Shown: positions 27,906-37,019 of the stretch, piece by piece
Numbering within the stretch: the stretch's first letter is position 1
Layout: every line of letters begins with the position of its first letter
From: Rhodobacteraceae bacterium EL53
GTDB taxonomy: Bacteria; Pseudomonadota; Alphaproteobacteria; Rhodobacterales; Rhodobacteraceae
NCBI GenBank assembly: GCA_900313015.1
Contig: OMPR01000013.1
Location: 712,725-776,724 of the forward strand
DNA: 64,000 bases
Reading direction: 5' to 3'
The notes under the pieces: generated by a model
What the model was told of the DNA's origin: nothing
Database searches by the model: none
The model's input: the letters and a program-made list of their open reading frames with translations, nothing else
Made by a program: the position numbers and the translations under genes

Positions 27906-29162
27906 TTACTGAGCCAGTTTGATGGCTTTAACCAACTTCTCAACAGCGTCTTGCGAAGACATGTCAGAATTGAAGTGGGCAGTGGCAATGTCGATGAAAG
28001 CACCGCGAACCGCACCAGCTTGCGCAATTTCGTGCGCCATGGAACCGAGCAGGGTCCCACCTTCGGCAGCTGAAACCATGTCATCCATTGATTTGATCGC
28101 GCAATCGTCAAACTCGGTGCGCGGCACATCTGTGCGGGCGGGGATTGACCCTTTGAACAGGTTGAAAGTTTCTTGAAACTCTGTGCCAAGGATCAGTTCC
28201 GCAAGCAGGTTCTGACCTGCAACCAGATCATCGCCTTTGACGTTGAACATCGCAAAACTGTCTGAGTTCAACAGGTATCCATTTTCAGATGGTGTTGATG
28301 CGCAGATGTAATCTTTGCCGGGCACTTTACCTGCTGCTGCGAATTCGCCTTTGGCCCAGTCACCCATGATTTGCATCGCCGCTTCGCCACGCATGACCAT
28401 CGCCGTTGCGAGATTCCAGTCCCGACCCGGGAAATCAGGATCAACATAACCGCGCATTTTGCGCATCTGATCAAAGACACTGACCATAGTGTCAGACCCA
28501 AGCGCGTCCATATCCAGATCTACAAGTGCCTTCCGGTAGAAATCGACGCCACCAATGCCAAGCACCACGGTTTCAAACACGGTCGCATCCTGCCAAGGCT
28601 GTCCACCATGTGCCAATGGGATGATACCTGCGGCTAGTAGTTTGTCGGCGGTTGCGTTGAATTCATCCCAAGTTGTCGGGACACCTGCGCCAACTTTGGC
28701 CAGAACCTCTGGGTTGGCCCAGATCCAGTCCACACGGTGCACGTTAACCGGAACAGCAACATAGTTGCCTTCATATTTGACGATGTTCTGGATTGTCTCA
28801 GGGAGAACCCCATCCCAGTTTTGTGCTGAAGCGACGCCGGACAAATCAGCCAATGCACCGGCTTCTGCCCATTCCTGAATGTTTGGACCTTTGATCTGAA
28901 CTGCTGCTGGTGGATCCCCTGCCAAAACGCGGGCCCGCAATACAGCGGCCTGAGCATCGCCACCACCGCCAGCAACCGGTGCATCAACCCACTCACCGCC
29001 GCGCGCGGAAAACGCTTCTTGCAGGGCTTTCACGGCTTTTGCTTCGCCGCCTGATGTCCAGTAATGTAGAACCTCTGCTTTTGGGTCGGCTTGAAGCGGA
29101 GCGGCGTTGAATGCCGCAGTGATGGCGGCAGCGCTAACAAGCGCCTTGGCGAAAGATTTCAT
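27906..29162 (-). CDS. gtsA: Glucose ABC transporter substrate-binding protein
   Basis: 418 residues from the ATG at 29162 (GGGAGGAA before it). Signal peptide 1-25 (SAAAITAAFNAAPLQA). The mature protein follows Pseudomonas GtsA very closely: VLHYWTSGGEAKAVKALQ, VAGGGGDAQAAVLRARV, GPNIQEWAEAGAL, PVNVHRVDWIWANPEVL, IPLAHGGQPWQDATVFE and QIMGDWAKGEF. It captures glucose (possibly mannose) in the periplasm for gtsBCD. First gene of the operon gtsABCD-glk-oxidoreductase. A perfect 15-bp palindrome lies 23 bp upstream of the start codon. Confidence 0.93.
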   Translation of the reverse strand: MKSFAKALVSAAAITAAFNAAPLQADPKAEVLHYWTSGGEAKAVKALQEAFSARGGEWVDAPVAGGGGDAQAAVLRARVLAGDPPAAVQIKGPNIQEWAEAGALADLSGVASAQNWDGVLPETIQNIVKYEGNYVAVPVNVHRVDWIWANPEVLAKVGAGVPTTWDEFNATADKLLAAGIIPLAHGGQPWQDATVFETVVLGIGGVDFYRKALVDLDMDALGSDTMVSVFDQMRKMRGYVDPDFPGRDWNLATAMVMRGEAAMQIMGDWAKGEFAAAGKVPGKDYICASTPSENGYLLNSDSFAMFNVKGDDLVAGQNLLAELILGTEFQETFNLFKGSIPARTDVPRTEFDDCAIKSMDDMVSAAEGGTLLGSMAHEIAQAGAVRGAFIDIATAHFNSDMSSQDAVEKLVKAIKLAQ

Positions 29163-29184
29163 TGTATTCCTCCCAGAATCGATT

Positions 29185-29199
29185 GTTGGCAATGCCAAC
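29185..29199. promoter_or_regulatory. Perfect palindrome upstream of the glucose importer operon
   Basis: GTTGGCAATGCCAAC: seven-base arms around a single central base, perfect on both sides. It lies between the gtsA start (29162) and the divergent response-regulator gene (29297 or 29354), where an operator for the importer is expected. OmpR-type response regulators usually bind direct repeats, so a separate dimeric repressor or a modified site are both possible. Confidence 0.5.
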
Positions 29200-29296
29200 T
29201 CTTCCAGAAGGTTAAGACCAAGACCTTTTTTGGCCACCTGTTGTTTTGTTGCGTTTTGTAATGACCCTATAACTAACTCTTTGAGCAGCGAAAAAA

Positions 29297-30055
29297 GTGA
29301 TACAGTGTGCTGGAACGACCAAGAAATGGCCCGCGGATCAGAGGTTCAGTATACTGTCACGTGTTCACATCATCGAAGACGACACTGAAATTTCGTCGCT
29401 CTTGTCGACCTATCTCACCGGGCGTGGGTTTGAATGTCACGTGTCATCAAGTGCGGAAGTTGCCCAGGCTCATAAGCCAACAAACTTTGACATATTTATT
29501 GTCGATATCATGCTTCCGGGCATTGATGGTCTCAGGTTTTGCCAATGGGTGCGCAACACGTCTGATGTTCCGATTATTATCTTGTCAGCCGAAAAAGGCG
29601 ATGCGAAGCGCATTCATGGCATTGAACTTGGCGCGGACGATTATTTGGAAAAACCGTTCAATCCACGTGAATTGTTGGCGCGGATGAACGCCCTCTTGCG
29701 CCGTAGTAGCGTCGGCGGGCGGAACCATTTTACAGGAAAGGTTGGATTTTCTGGTTGGGTTTTGGATCGCACCCATCAAAAATTGCACGGACCCGGCGCA
29801 CTTCATGTTCCGCTCAGCTCCACCGAATATCAGCTGATCTCAATATTGATTGCCGCCGTGCCTGAACCAGTGAGCCGCGAAGATATTGGCAGTGCAATCT
29901 TGAATGTCGCGCTTGATCCAGAGGACCGCCGTGTCGATATTCTCGTCAGTCGGTTGCGTAAGAAACTGTCTGCAATCCAGCATGATGCGGATTTCATTCG
30001 CACCGTGCGCAATCGCGGCTATCAATTTTGCGCTGACTTGCAAGATATGGACTAG
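29297..30055 (+). CDS. OmpR-family response regulator (GltR-like)
   Basis: Receiver domain with the phospho-acceptor in FIVDIMLPGIDGL, acidic pocket IIEDD, and Lys in LEKPFNPRELLARM; a winged-helix output domain follows (VPLSSTEYQLISILI to RGYQFCADL). 252 residues from GTG at 29297. The family usually starts right before VHIIEDD, and the only in-frame candidate there is CTG at 29354 with AGAGG nine bases upstream, so the true start is uncertain. Divergent from gtsA and four bases before the kinase gene, it is placed to control glucose uptake, as GltR does in Pseudomonas. Confidence 0.87.
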   Translation: MIQCAGTTKKWPADQRFSILSRVHIIEDDTEISSLLSTYLTGRGFECHVSSSAEVAQAHKPTNFDIFIVDIMLPGIDGLRFCQWVRNTSDVPIIILSAEKGDAKRIHGIELGADDYLEKPFNPRELLARMNALLRRSSVGGRNHFTGKVGFSGWVLDRTHQKLHGPGALHVPLSSTEYQLISILIAAVPEPVSREDIGSAILNVALDPEDRRVDILVSRLRKKLSAIQHDADFIRTVRNRGYQFCADLQDMD

Positions 30056-30058
30056 GCA

Positions 30059-31492
30059 ATGGGCGCATTCCTTATAGCCGTTATAAAACTGCTCCCACGT
30101 TCGCTTGCCAAACGTCTGCCGTTACTTGCGATCCTGTCTTTTTTGTTTGGCGCTGTGGTGACCGGTTGGACGATGCAGAACTTTTACAACCGGAGTATTG
30201 CCCTCACTCAGGCCGAAACTTCGGGAGAGGTGCTACGTGACCTTCTTGGTAAAGAGACGTGGCAAAATCTGCCGGACGGTGACGTGATTTCTTCTGGTTT
30301 GTTTGAAATGCGCCGTGGGCCGGAATTGCACGATGCGTTACCACCATATTCCGTGCCTTTGATTTTGACACTCAATGGTGAACGATTGCGTGCTGCCGTA
30401 GCCTTTAACAGCCCGCCAAAACTGCCCGAAGCTCTAAGCGCTCGCAATGAGGTGCAAACCGCCGCCGCGCGCCTTGCCGAGTTGTCTCGCGGTATTGCCC
30501 GCCAAGATCAGACGGCGGCGCTTCATGTGTTTATGCCGTCGGATGTGGTTATAACCATTTCCGCCCCCACAATCTGGCAATCGCGACCCGGGCAAACATG
30601 GATTGCGATTATTGGGATTGCCGCCTTTGTACTGGGTCTGTCGCTTGTGATCCCGCTGGCGCTCAACCTTGCCGCGCCTTTTAAGAAGCTGGCTGCAAGA
30701 GGCCCAGTTTCAGGCCCAACAGATCCGTTAACCTCGACCGAAGCCTATTTGATTAGGGATAAGATCACGCGTCTGACGGAGCGATATGCCGCTGAGCAGG
30801 AAAAAAAGGAACGTGATCTTGCTGCGATATCGCATGATCTCAGAACACCAATAACCCGACTGCGTTTGCGAACTGAGCTCCTCCCAGAGGGGGAATTGCG
30901 AGACCGTTTTGAAGCTGACCTTGATGATGTATCCTCGATCATTGATGGGGCGCTTGATCTGCTTAGTCTCCGTTCCCAGCCAGAAGAGAGCTACCAATTT
31001 TCGCTTGCGTCATTGGTGGAAAGTCTTGTGAATGACTATAGCGATACCGGTAAGAACGTCACATTTTTCGCCCCTGAAGCGGTCGAATTGCAATCAGCCA
31101 CGTCGATATTCACATCTCCCGAAGATGTCAGCATTCGGACTGACAATACCTGCCTCATTTTTGGTCAACCGGATAAGTTGAGACGTGCGTTTTCAAACCT
31201 GATCGACAATGCTTTGAAATATGGTGGGCGGGCTGTTGTCGAGGTAAAGCCGCTTTCCAATGACATGATTGGTGTAGACATCAGGGACTTTGGACCGGGA
31301 ATTGAACCAGATGAGGTCGCGCGTGTGCGGCTTCCATTTGTCCGGGGGCACACAAGCCAGTCCGAGCGTGGGTTCGGCTTGGGGCTCTCAATTGCGACTG
31401 AGTTGATTGAGCTTCACGGTGGCACTTTGGAGTTTACCAACCTGGAACCGGGCTTACTTGTTACAGCGCTTGTTTCTCGTGGAGCGGATTGA
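30059..31492 (+). CDS. Sensor histidine kinase (GtrS-like)
   Basis: 477 residues. A transmembrane segment near residue 20 (LLAILSFLFGAVVTGWTM) and a second near 185 (WIAIIGIAAFVLGLSLVIPL) flank a periplasmic sensor region. Then come a HAMP-like linker, the dimerisation box AAISHDLRTPITRLRLRTELL with the phosphorylated His, the N box NLIDNALKYGG, and the G boxes DFGPGIE and GFGLGLSIA. It forms a pair with the response regulator just before it. The ligand is likely linked to glucose or its oxidation products, judged by the divergent gts operon. Confidence 0.9.
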   Translation: MGAFLIAVIKLLPRSLAKRLPLLAILSFLFGAVVTGWTMQNFYNRSIALTQAETSGEVLRDLLGKETWQNLPDGDVISSGLFEMRRGPELHDALPPYSVPLILTLNGERLRAAVAFNSPPKLPEALSARNEVQTAAARLAELSRGIARQDQTAALHVFMPSDVVITISAPTIWQSRPGQTWIAIIGIAAFVLGLSLVIPLALNLAAPFKKLAARGPVSGPTDPLTSTEAYLIRDKITRLTERYAAEQEKKERDLAAISHDLRTPITRLRLRTELLPEGELRDRFEADLDDVSSIIDGALDLLSLRSQPEESYQFSLASLVESLVNDYSDTGKNVTFFAPEAVELQSATSIFTSPEDVSIRTDNTCLIFGQPDKLRRAFSNLIDNALKYGGRAVVEVKPLSNDMIGVDIRDFGPGIEPDEVARVRLPFVRGHTSQSERGFGLGLSIATELIELHGGTLEFTNLEPGLLVTALVSRGAD

Positions 31493-31992
31493 ACTGAAGC
31501 TGTTTTGACGGCGTAAGTTCCGTTTTTTCAGCGGCCGTCGTGATCGCGGATTCTTAATGCAGAGACACGGGCTGTAGAACAAATCGGACTCTTTGAAAAA
31601 GAGTACTGCAACGACGCATCAATGATAAGTTTAGATTGTCAGGAACAGCGTCTCCTGCCTGTTAAATTTTGCGTTGAAACGAGGCAGGAAACGATCAAGT
31701 AGGAGCTTTGTCTAAGTAACTCGGAGCCGAGAGAAGGGGGGAGCATTTTAGTAGGCGCCAATTCTTGTTTTAGGCCAAAACAAAATTTGTACCGCCGGTG
31801 ACCTCATCTTGACCTCTATTATTAGGCGACAGATGCGTGTTGGTGAAACGCTGCGAGTTTTGATGGACCTATGGCTGAGTTGCAGACTGTACCGACGTTC
31901 AAACCAGAAAAAACTTGATCGACGCAAAAGATATCGACACCCTTCTATCGCATGCGCTTCATTTGTGGAGAGCCACTCAAATAGGAGGTTCC
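31493..31992. other. Intergenic region upstream of the acyl-CoA synthetase
   Basis: About 500 bp without a recognised gene. It contains one notable inverted repeat, TTGTTTT at 31765-31771 and AAAACAA at 31777-31783 with AGGCC between, which could be an operator for a fatty-acid-responsive regulator or part of a terminator of the kinase gene. The frame open from 31915 is only the untranslated lead into the synthetase gene. Confidence 0.4.
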
Positions 31993-33501
31993 ATGCGACA
32001 CTATGATTGGTTAGCGTCTCACGCTTTTACGACACCAAATAAGGCATGTTGGGTCGATCTGCACTCGAAACGGAGTTTCACTTTTGAGCAGGCCAATGAC
32101 CGCAGCAAGAAACTGGCCGCATATTTGGATCAACGCTGTGGCGTAGAGAAAGGCGACCGAGTTGCCGTCCTTGCCATGAACTCGACCGATATGATGGAGA
32201 TCCACGCTGCTTGTGCCAAATTGGGCGCGATCTTTCTGCCGCTGAATTGGAGGCTGGCAGCGCCAGAGCTGGATTTCATTCTGTCGGATGGTACTCCCAA
32301 GGTTTTGATCTACGATACCGCCAACAAAGAGTTGGTAGAGGCGTTGACAGAAGCCCTTCCTGCCATGATCGAAACGACGGGTGGGGGTGGTAATAGCGAG
32401 TATGAAAGCGCCATTGCCGGGTCCGATGGGAAACATCCGACGCCTGAAATTACGCATGATGACATTTGGACAATCCTTTACACGTCGGGGACAACGGGGC
32501 GGCCGAAAGGTGCAATCAATACCTATGGAATGGCTTTCATCAACGCGGTAAACATGGGCAGCCCTTGGGGTATTACACACCAGAGTATCGGCCTGACAGT
32601 CCTGCCGTTGTTTCATACTGGTGGATTAAACTGCTTCACGACTGTGATGCTGCACAATGGTGGTTGCTCGCTGATCATGCGGACCGTAGATCCGGGGCAA
32701 ATACTTGAAATTATCGATGATCCGAGCACCGGGCTTACCCACTTTTTTGGTGTTCCCGCCGTCTATTTGTTTATGAGCCAACATCCCTCGTTCGATACAA
32801 CCGATTATTCGCGGCTGGTTGCTTGCGGAATCGGCGGCGCACCGTCTCCAGTTCCATTGGTTAAGACCTATCTGAAAAAGAATATTAGTCTGGCGCAGGG
32901 ATTTGGGATGTCAGAGACCAGCCCCTTGGTATCGGGGCAAACCATGGAGCAAGCGGTTGAAAAACCGGGCAGCGCAGGGCGATGTGCATTGCATGGCGAA
33001 TTGAAGGTCATGCGCAACGAAACGACAGAGGCCGATTCCGATGAGGTTGGCGAGCTGTGGGTGCGTGGTCCAAACATCACTCCGGGGTACTGGAATCGGC
33101 CCGAGGCGAAAGCCTCAGATTGGGTAGGAGACTGGTTCAAAACCGGGGATGCTGCGCGTCTGGATTCTGACGGTGATCTGTGGATCGTGGACCGTTGGAA
33201 GGATATGTATATATCCGGGGGCGAAAACGTCTATCCCGCCGAGGTTGAAAACACCCTGTTCACGTTGGAAGGTATCGCCGATGGAGCAATCGTTGGCGCT
33301 CCGGATGATCGCTGGGGTGAAGTGGGTGTCGCGTTTGTTGTTCTGAATGAAGGGGTCGATCTTTCAGAGGATGATGTTATCGCTCATTTCCACGATAAAG
33401 TTGCCCGGTACAAAATACCTGTTCGTGCAATTTTCATGGATGTTCTGCCTCGAAACGCTACGGGAAAAGTGTTGAAAAGAGTTTTGCGTGACCAGATCTA
33501 G
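31993..33501 (+). CDS. Fatty-acid/acyl-CoA synthetase (AMP-forming)
   Basis: 502 residues from the ATG at 31993, which has a perfect AGGAGG four bases upstream; an in-frame extension to 31915 lacks a site. The ANL-superfamily motifs are intact: ATP/AMP loop LYTSGTTGRPKGA (about residues 163-175), GMSETSP, ELWVRGPNITPGYWNRP, and the hinge/lysine end DRWKDMYISGGENVYPAEVE and PRNATGKVLKR. It activates a carboxylic acid to its CoA thioester. The oleate hydratase gene follows 420 bp downstream on the same strand, so a long-chain or hydroxy-fatty acid is a likely substrate. Confidence 0.9.
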   Translation: MRHYDWLASHAFTTPNKACWVDLHSKRSFTFEQANDRSKKLAAYLDQRCGVEKGDRVAVLAMNSTDMMEIHAACAKLGAIFLPLNWRLAAPELDFILSDGTPKVLIYDTANKELVEALTEALPAMIETTGGGGNSEYESAIAGSDGKHPTPEITHDDIWTILYTSGTTGRPKGAINTYGMAFINAVNMGSPWGITHQSIGLTVLPLFHTGGLNCFTTVMLHNGGCSLIMRTVDPGQILEIIDDPSTGLTHFFGVPAVYLFMSQHPSFDTTDYSRLVACGIGGAPSPVPLVKTYLKKNISLAQGFGMSETSPLVSGQTMEQAVEKPGSAGRCALHGELKVMRNETTEADSDEVGELWVRGPNITPGYWNRPEAKASDWVGDWFKTGDAARLDSDGDLWIVDRWKDMYISGGENVYPAEVENTLFTLEGIADGAIVGAPDDRWGEVGVAFVVLNEGVDLSEDDVIAHFHDKVARYKIPVRAIFMDVLPRNATGKVLKRVLRDQI

Positions 33502-33920
33502 GGTCTGGACCAATCAACCAAGCCATAGAGTTGGCACGAAATCGATGGAGGACAGTACGATTTTTGGGCATCTACCTACGCTCTCGTAACAATTGTTGTG
33601 CTTTAGAAAGCCGCTATCATGCAGGTAAAGTGAACCGCCACGTTGACCGCCTAGCTGTCATGCGCGTCAAATATTCGTACGCTTGCTTAACCAAAATTGT
33701 GGGATGAACGACCAGCGCTCAGACAGGTCTGGTTAAATGCGTGTTCTTCGTTTCTGCAGTAAGACCGTGTGAAAGCCCCAAGCTTTGAATATGGAGATTG
33801 TTAAGCCAACAACGCCGCAACAATCGGGCCGATTTGAAGGATATCGGTTGGCTTGACCAAAAGCGCAACTTGCCAATGGCTGCACTAGTGTTAACTCTTC
33901 CCTTGGAAAAGGAGAGAAAC
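33502..33920. other. Intergenic region before the oleate hydratase
   Basis: About 420 bp, A/T-richer than the genes, with no recognised gene. The hydratase frame is open back to 33798 but that part is not protein-like. It likely holds the hydratase promoter. Confidence 0.4.
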
Positions 33921-35552
33921 ATGAACCAGACGCAAGATGACGTGAACGACGCCAAGGTCTATCTTAATGGTCTGGGCTTGGGCTCCATATCGGCCGCAGT
34001 TTATCTGGTGCAGAAAGCCGGTTTCGACCCGAAACAGATCCATATTTTCGAACAAAATCCAGAAATGGACCTTGTCGGCGGTTCCATGGATGCCTCAACG
34101 AAAATTGTCGACGGCAAACCTGTCTATTTCATGCGCGGCAGCCGGATGTACGAGGACAAGGTCTACTGCTGCACCAAAGAACTTTGGTCGCTGATCCCAT
34201 TTGACGAATATGGGTCTTGCTTGGATGATCACGAGCGCAATCGTGAAGAATGCGACGTCGACACGGTAGTCCGTCTCCTGCACGCAGATGGCGAAAAAGA
34301 CAGCGGCCACGACCTTGGCTTGGGCCCCGTCGAAACCGTTCAGATGGCGCGCTTGATGGCAATACCGGAGTCGGCGATTCCAGCTGACGCCAAAATAACC
34401 GAATATTTCAGCGAAGCCTTTTTCCGCAGTAATTACTGGTATATGTGGCGCGCTCTATTCGCCTTCCAGCCCTGGCATTCGGCGGTCGAAATGCGCCGTT
34501 ATATGCGTCTCTTCTTCCACCGTATGTCCGACATGGAGAAGATGACCTCTCTCGAACGTACCCGCTATACGAATTACCACTCCTTCGTCCTGCCTGCTAT
34601 CCGTCTCCTGACCGAGAAGGGAGTGAACATCCACTATGGCTGTCGTATCACGGACGTGGACTTCAAAGTCAGCGGCGAGCATCGGTGGATTGAGCGCCTG
34701 TTCCTGCAGACCGCTGCAGGCGAGCCCATGGAAGCGATCGAGGTTCGGCCTCATGACCGGGCGTTCCTGACAATAGGCTCGATCGTATCCAACCACGAAT
34801 ATGGTTCGCACGATCAACCTGTCTCAATGAAGCCTCCGGAGAAGCCAGGTGGAGGCTATTTGCTCTGGCAGAAAATAGTCGCGAAGCAACCTGATCTGGG
34901 GCGTCCCGAGCGTTTCCTGCGCGATATATCTCTTTCAAGGATGATGCATTTCACAGTGACTTTCCGTGGCAACCTGTTTGAGCGAAAGTTCCAATGGCTC
35001 GTTGAACGGCAGATGGGGCGGCAAAGCCCATTACCACTGACACAATCGCCCTGGATCATGCATCTTCACACCTATCGGCAGCCCTTTTTTCCTGGCCAAG
35101 CTGCAGACACTTGCGTGATTTGGGTATCGGCGCTGGGTGAGGACAACAAAGGGCAATTTGTACAAAAGCCCATGTATGAGTGCACGGGGCGCGAGATGTT
35201 GGAGGAACTTCTGGGTCATCTCTGGGGCGACCTTGAAGAAGACGAGAAAGCAGAACTCCTCGAGACTTCGTATTGTGTCCCCTGTCGCTTGCCCTATGGC
35301 ATCTCTCAGTTCTTGCCCCGGGCGGATGGTGACCGACCACCTGTAGTTCCAGAAGGTTCACAGAATTTCGCGTTGTTGGGGCAGTTTGTGGAGATCCCCG
35401 ACGGGATCGTCTTCACCACAGAGTATAGTGTTCTTGGTGCTATCTTGGCGATTAAGGGGCTGGTAGATTCCTCGATCGAGCCCCCTGCGATGTACTTTGG
35501 TCAACATGACCCATGGACGAACCTAGCGACGGCCAAGGCGATCCTGAGATAA
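33921..35552 (+). CDS. ohyA: Oleate hydratase (myosin-cross-reactive antigen family)
   Basis: 543 residues from the ATG at 33921 (AAAGGAGAG just before). FAD-binding start YLNGLGLGSISAAVYLV, then FEQNPEMDLVGGSMD, YFMRGSRMYEDKVYCCTKELWSLIP, RSNYWYMWRALFAFQPWHSA and EYSVLGAILAIKGLV, all characteristic of the hydratase that adds water to the double bond of oleic acid to give 10-hydroxystearate. Slightly shorter than well-studied members (about 560-650 residues). With the acyl-CoA synthetase before it this suggests detoxification or use of host or algal unsaturated fatty acids. Confidence 0.9.
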   Translation: MNQTQDDVNDAKVYLNGLGLGSISAAVYLVQKAGFDPKQIHIFEQNPEMDLVGGSMDASTKIVDGKPVYFMRGSRMYEDKVYCCTKELWSLIPFDEYGSCLDDHERNREECDVDTVVRLLHADGEKDSGHDLGLGPVETVQMARLMAIPESAIPADAKITEYFSEAFFRSNYWYMWRALFAFQPWHSAVEMRRYMRLFFHRMSDMEKMTSLERTRYTNYHSFVLPAIRLLTEKGVNIHYGCRITDVDFKVSGEHRWIERLFLQTAAGEPMEAIEVRPHDRAFLTIGSIVSNHEYGSHDQPVSMKPPEKPGGGYLLWQKIVAKQPDLGRPERFLRDISLSRMMHFTVTFRGNLFERKFQWLVERQMGRQSPLPLTQSPWIMHLHTYRQPFFPGQAADTCVIWVSALGEDNKGQFVQKPMYECTGREMLEELLGHLWGDLEEDEKAELLETSYCVPCRLPYGISQFLPRADGDRPPVVPEGSQNFALLGQFVEIPDGIVFTTEYSVLGAILAIKGLVDSSIEPPAMYFGQHDPWTNLATAKAILR

Positions 35553-35584
35553 GGCGGCGTTATAGCCCTATCAAAATGGTGACA

Positions 35585-35836
35585 CTAGACTGCTGGCCAC
35601 AAGCGCCACCTAACCGGAGATTGGTAATCACAGCCTGACAGTTCGTAGATGCGCATTCTGCACACACTAGTGATATCATCTGGCTTCAGGAGAATTGCGT
35701 TGGTCAGAGATTTACGCACAACCTTGAGATCCTTTATGGATCGCGCTGATGCAATGATCTAGGCACCACTGAGCGGTCCGAGTTTGGAGCTGATCAATGT
35801 CTGGGCGTCATTGCTGGCTGTGCGCACTTTTGCCAT
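35585..35836 (-). pseudogene. Possible small ORF interrupted by an amber codon
   Basis: On the minus strand an ATG at 35836 follows an excellent AGGAGGTGACC site. It opens MAKVRTASNDAQTLISSKLG, meets TAG at 35761-35759 after 25 codons, then stays open in the same frame for 57 further codons (IIASARSIKDLKVVRKSLTN onward) to a second TAG at 35587-35585. The strong start site argues for a once-real gene of about 83 codons with a single nonsense mutation. I do not recognise the family. It could also be a real 25-residue peptide or chance. Confidence 0.3.
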
Positions 35837-36233
35837 TAAGGTCACCTCCTTTTGATTGAGTTGTTTCAATGTGTTTGGTGAAAAACGGATTGCAGCGCCT
35901 CGGTCATTGTTCACGACGCGAGTTGGGCTTTAAAAGATCACGCCGGTACCCATCTCTTTTGCTACCACAACCACGTCTTTGAGGTGGCTTGCGAGCAACT
36001 CACTGCCTTAAGAGCGTGTAAGAAGCAAAGCCCATGAGGTCGACGCCACGCGTGAATATCAGATCAGTTACCATGCAAACATAAACCAGGAACAATACAG
36101 CGGCGTAACCAGGAAATGCGTCTTGATGAATGGCCATGCTGGCGAGTTTCTGTTTCGGGCGATAAAGACCGTGTTTCATGACTAAGTCTTGGCAAAGGTT
36201 TTCCGCCTCCACTTTTGGCACTATAGATGAAAC
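35837..36233. other. Gene-poor stretch before the methyltransferase
   Basis: About 400 bp. On the minus strand a short hydrophobic reading (AVLFLVYVCMVTDLIF, around 36030-36110) ends at 36000, but its frame has no convincing start (the ATG at about 36180 lacks a ribosome-binding site) and continues antisense into the methyltransferase gene. I do not call it a gene. Confidence 0.35.
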
Positions 36234-37010
36234 ATGCTGAGGTTTGATGAAGCGACGACCAAACTCCTTGAAATTGCCTATCAGGGTGGTGATGTCAGCC
36301 GACGCAGGAGGATGGCATTTGATGCCCTGCATCTGTCCGAGGGAGATGTCGTCGCCGATATCGGTTGCGGCAACGGGCTTTTGACGGAAGAGATTGCACG
36401 CGCTATCGGTGCGAGCGGACGGGTCATTGGCATTGATCCCAGCGCGGACATGCGCACTCCGGCAGCAAATAGGTGCGCCGCGTTCCCGAACGCTCAGATC
36501 AAAGATGGATTGGCCGATGTGCTGCCACTCCACGACGGGGAAGCGGATAAAGCCGTCGCTGTTCAGGTTCTTGAGTACCTCTCTGATATTCCAGCCGCCA
36601 TTCGCGAAGCGCATCGTGTTCTAAGGACGGGTGGTCGATTCATCGCCGTTGATACAGGATGCAAAACACTGGATTGGTTTTCCGAGGATGAAGATCGCAT
36701 GCGCTGTGTTCAGGATGCGTGGGATCATCACTACATTGAACCACGCGTCGCCGCACTTTGGCCTCGGCTCACGCGGGATGCTGGGTTCTTCTCCGTCGAA
36801 GTCGAACCTTTCACCTTCTGCGACGTCACCCTTCGTCCTGATGGCATAGCTTTCATGCTGATGCATCTAATGTCGCGATATGCTGCGGAAAATGGATACA
36901 TGAGTACGAAGGAAACCAAAGCTTGGTTTGACGAACAGATTGATCTCGCAAGGCAAGGGCGGTTTTTCTTCTCGCTGACCTACTATAGGATGAGTGCGAT
37001 CAAAGCTTAG
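36234..37010 (+). CDS. Class I SAM-dependent methyltransferase (UbiE-like)
   Basis: 258 residues. The SAM-binding motif I is DVVADIGCGNGLLTEEIA (about 38-55), with an acidic end of strand 2 in VIGIDPSADM, and motif post-I/III in AVAVQVLEYLSDIPAAIREAHRVLRTGGRFI. This is the methyltransferase type 11/UbiE pattern acting on small molecules. The acceptor is unknown. A GNAT gene follows 9 bp later, probably in the same transcript. Confidence 0.85.
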   Translation: MLRFDEATTKLLEIAYQGGDVSRRRRMAFDALHLSEGDVVADIGCGNGLLTEEIARAIGASGRVIGIDPSADMRTPAANRCAAFPNAQIKDGLADVLPLHDGEADKAVAVQVLEYLSDIPAAIREAHRVLRTGGRFIAVDTGCKTLDWFSEDEDRMRCVQDAWDHHYIEPRVAALWPRLTRDAGFFSVEVEPFTFCDVTLRPDGIAFMLMHLMSRYAAENGYMSTKETKAWFDEQIDLARQGRFFFSLTYYRMSAIKA

Positions 37011-37019
37011 TGGTAACAG

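Noticed and set aside
36000-36614. 204-codon minus-strand frame with a hydrophobic end
   Set aside because: Two thirds are antisense to the methyltransferase; the remaining part has no proper start site.
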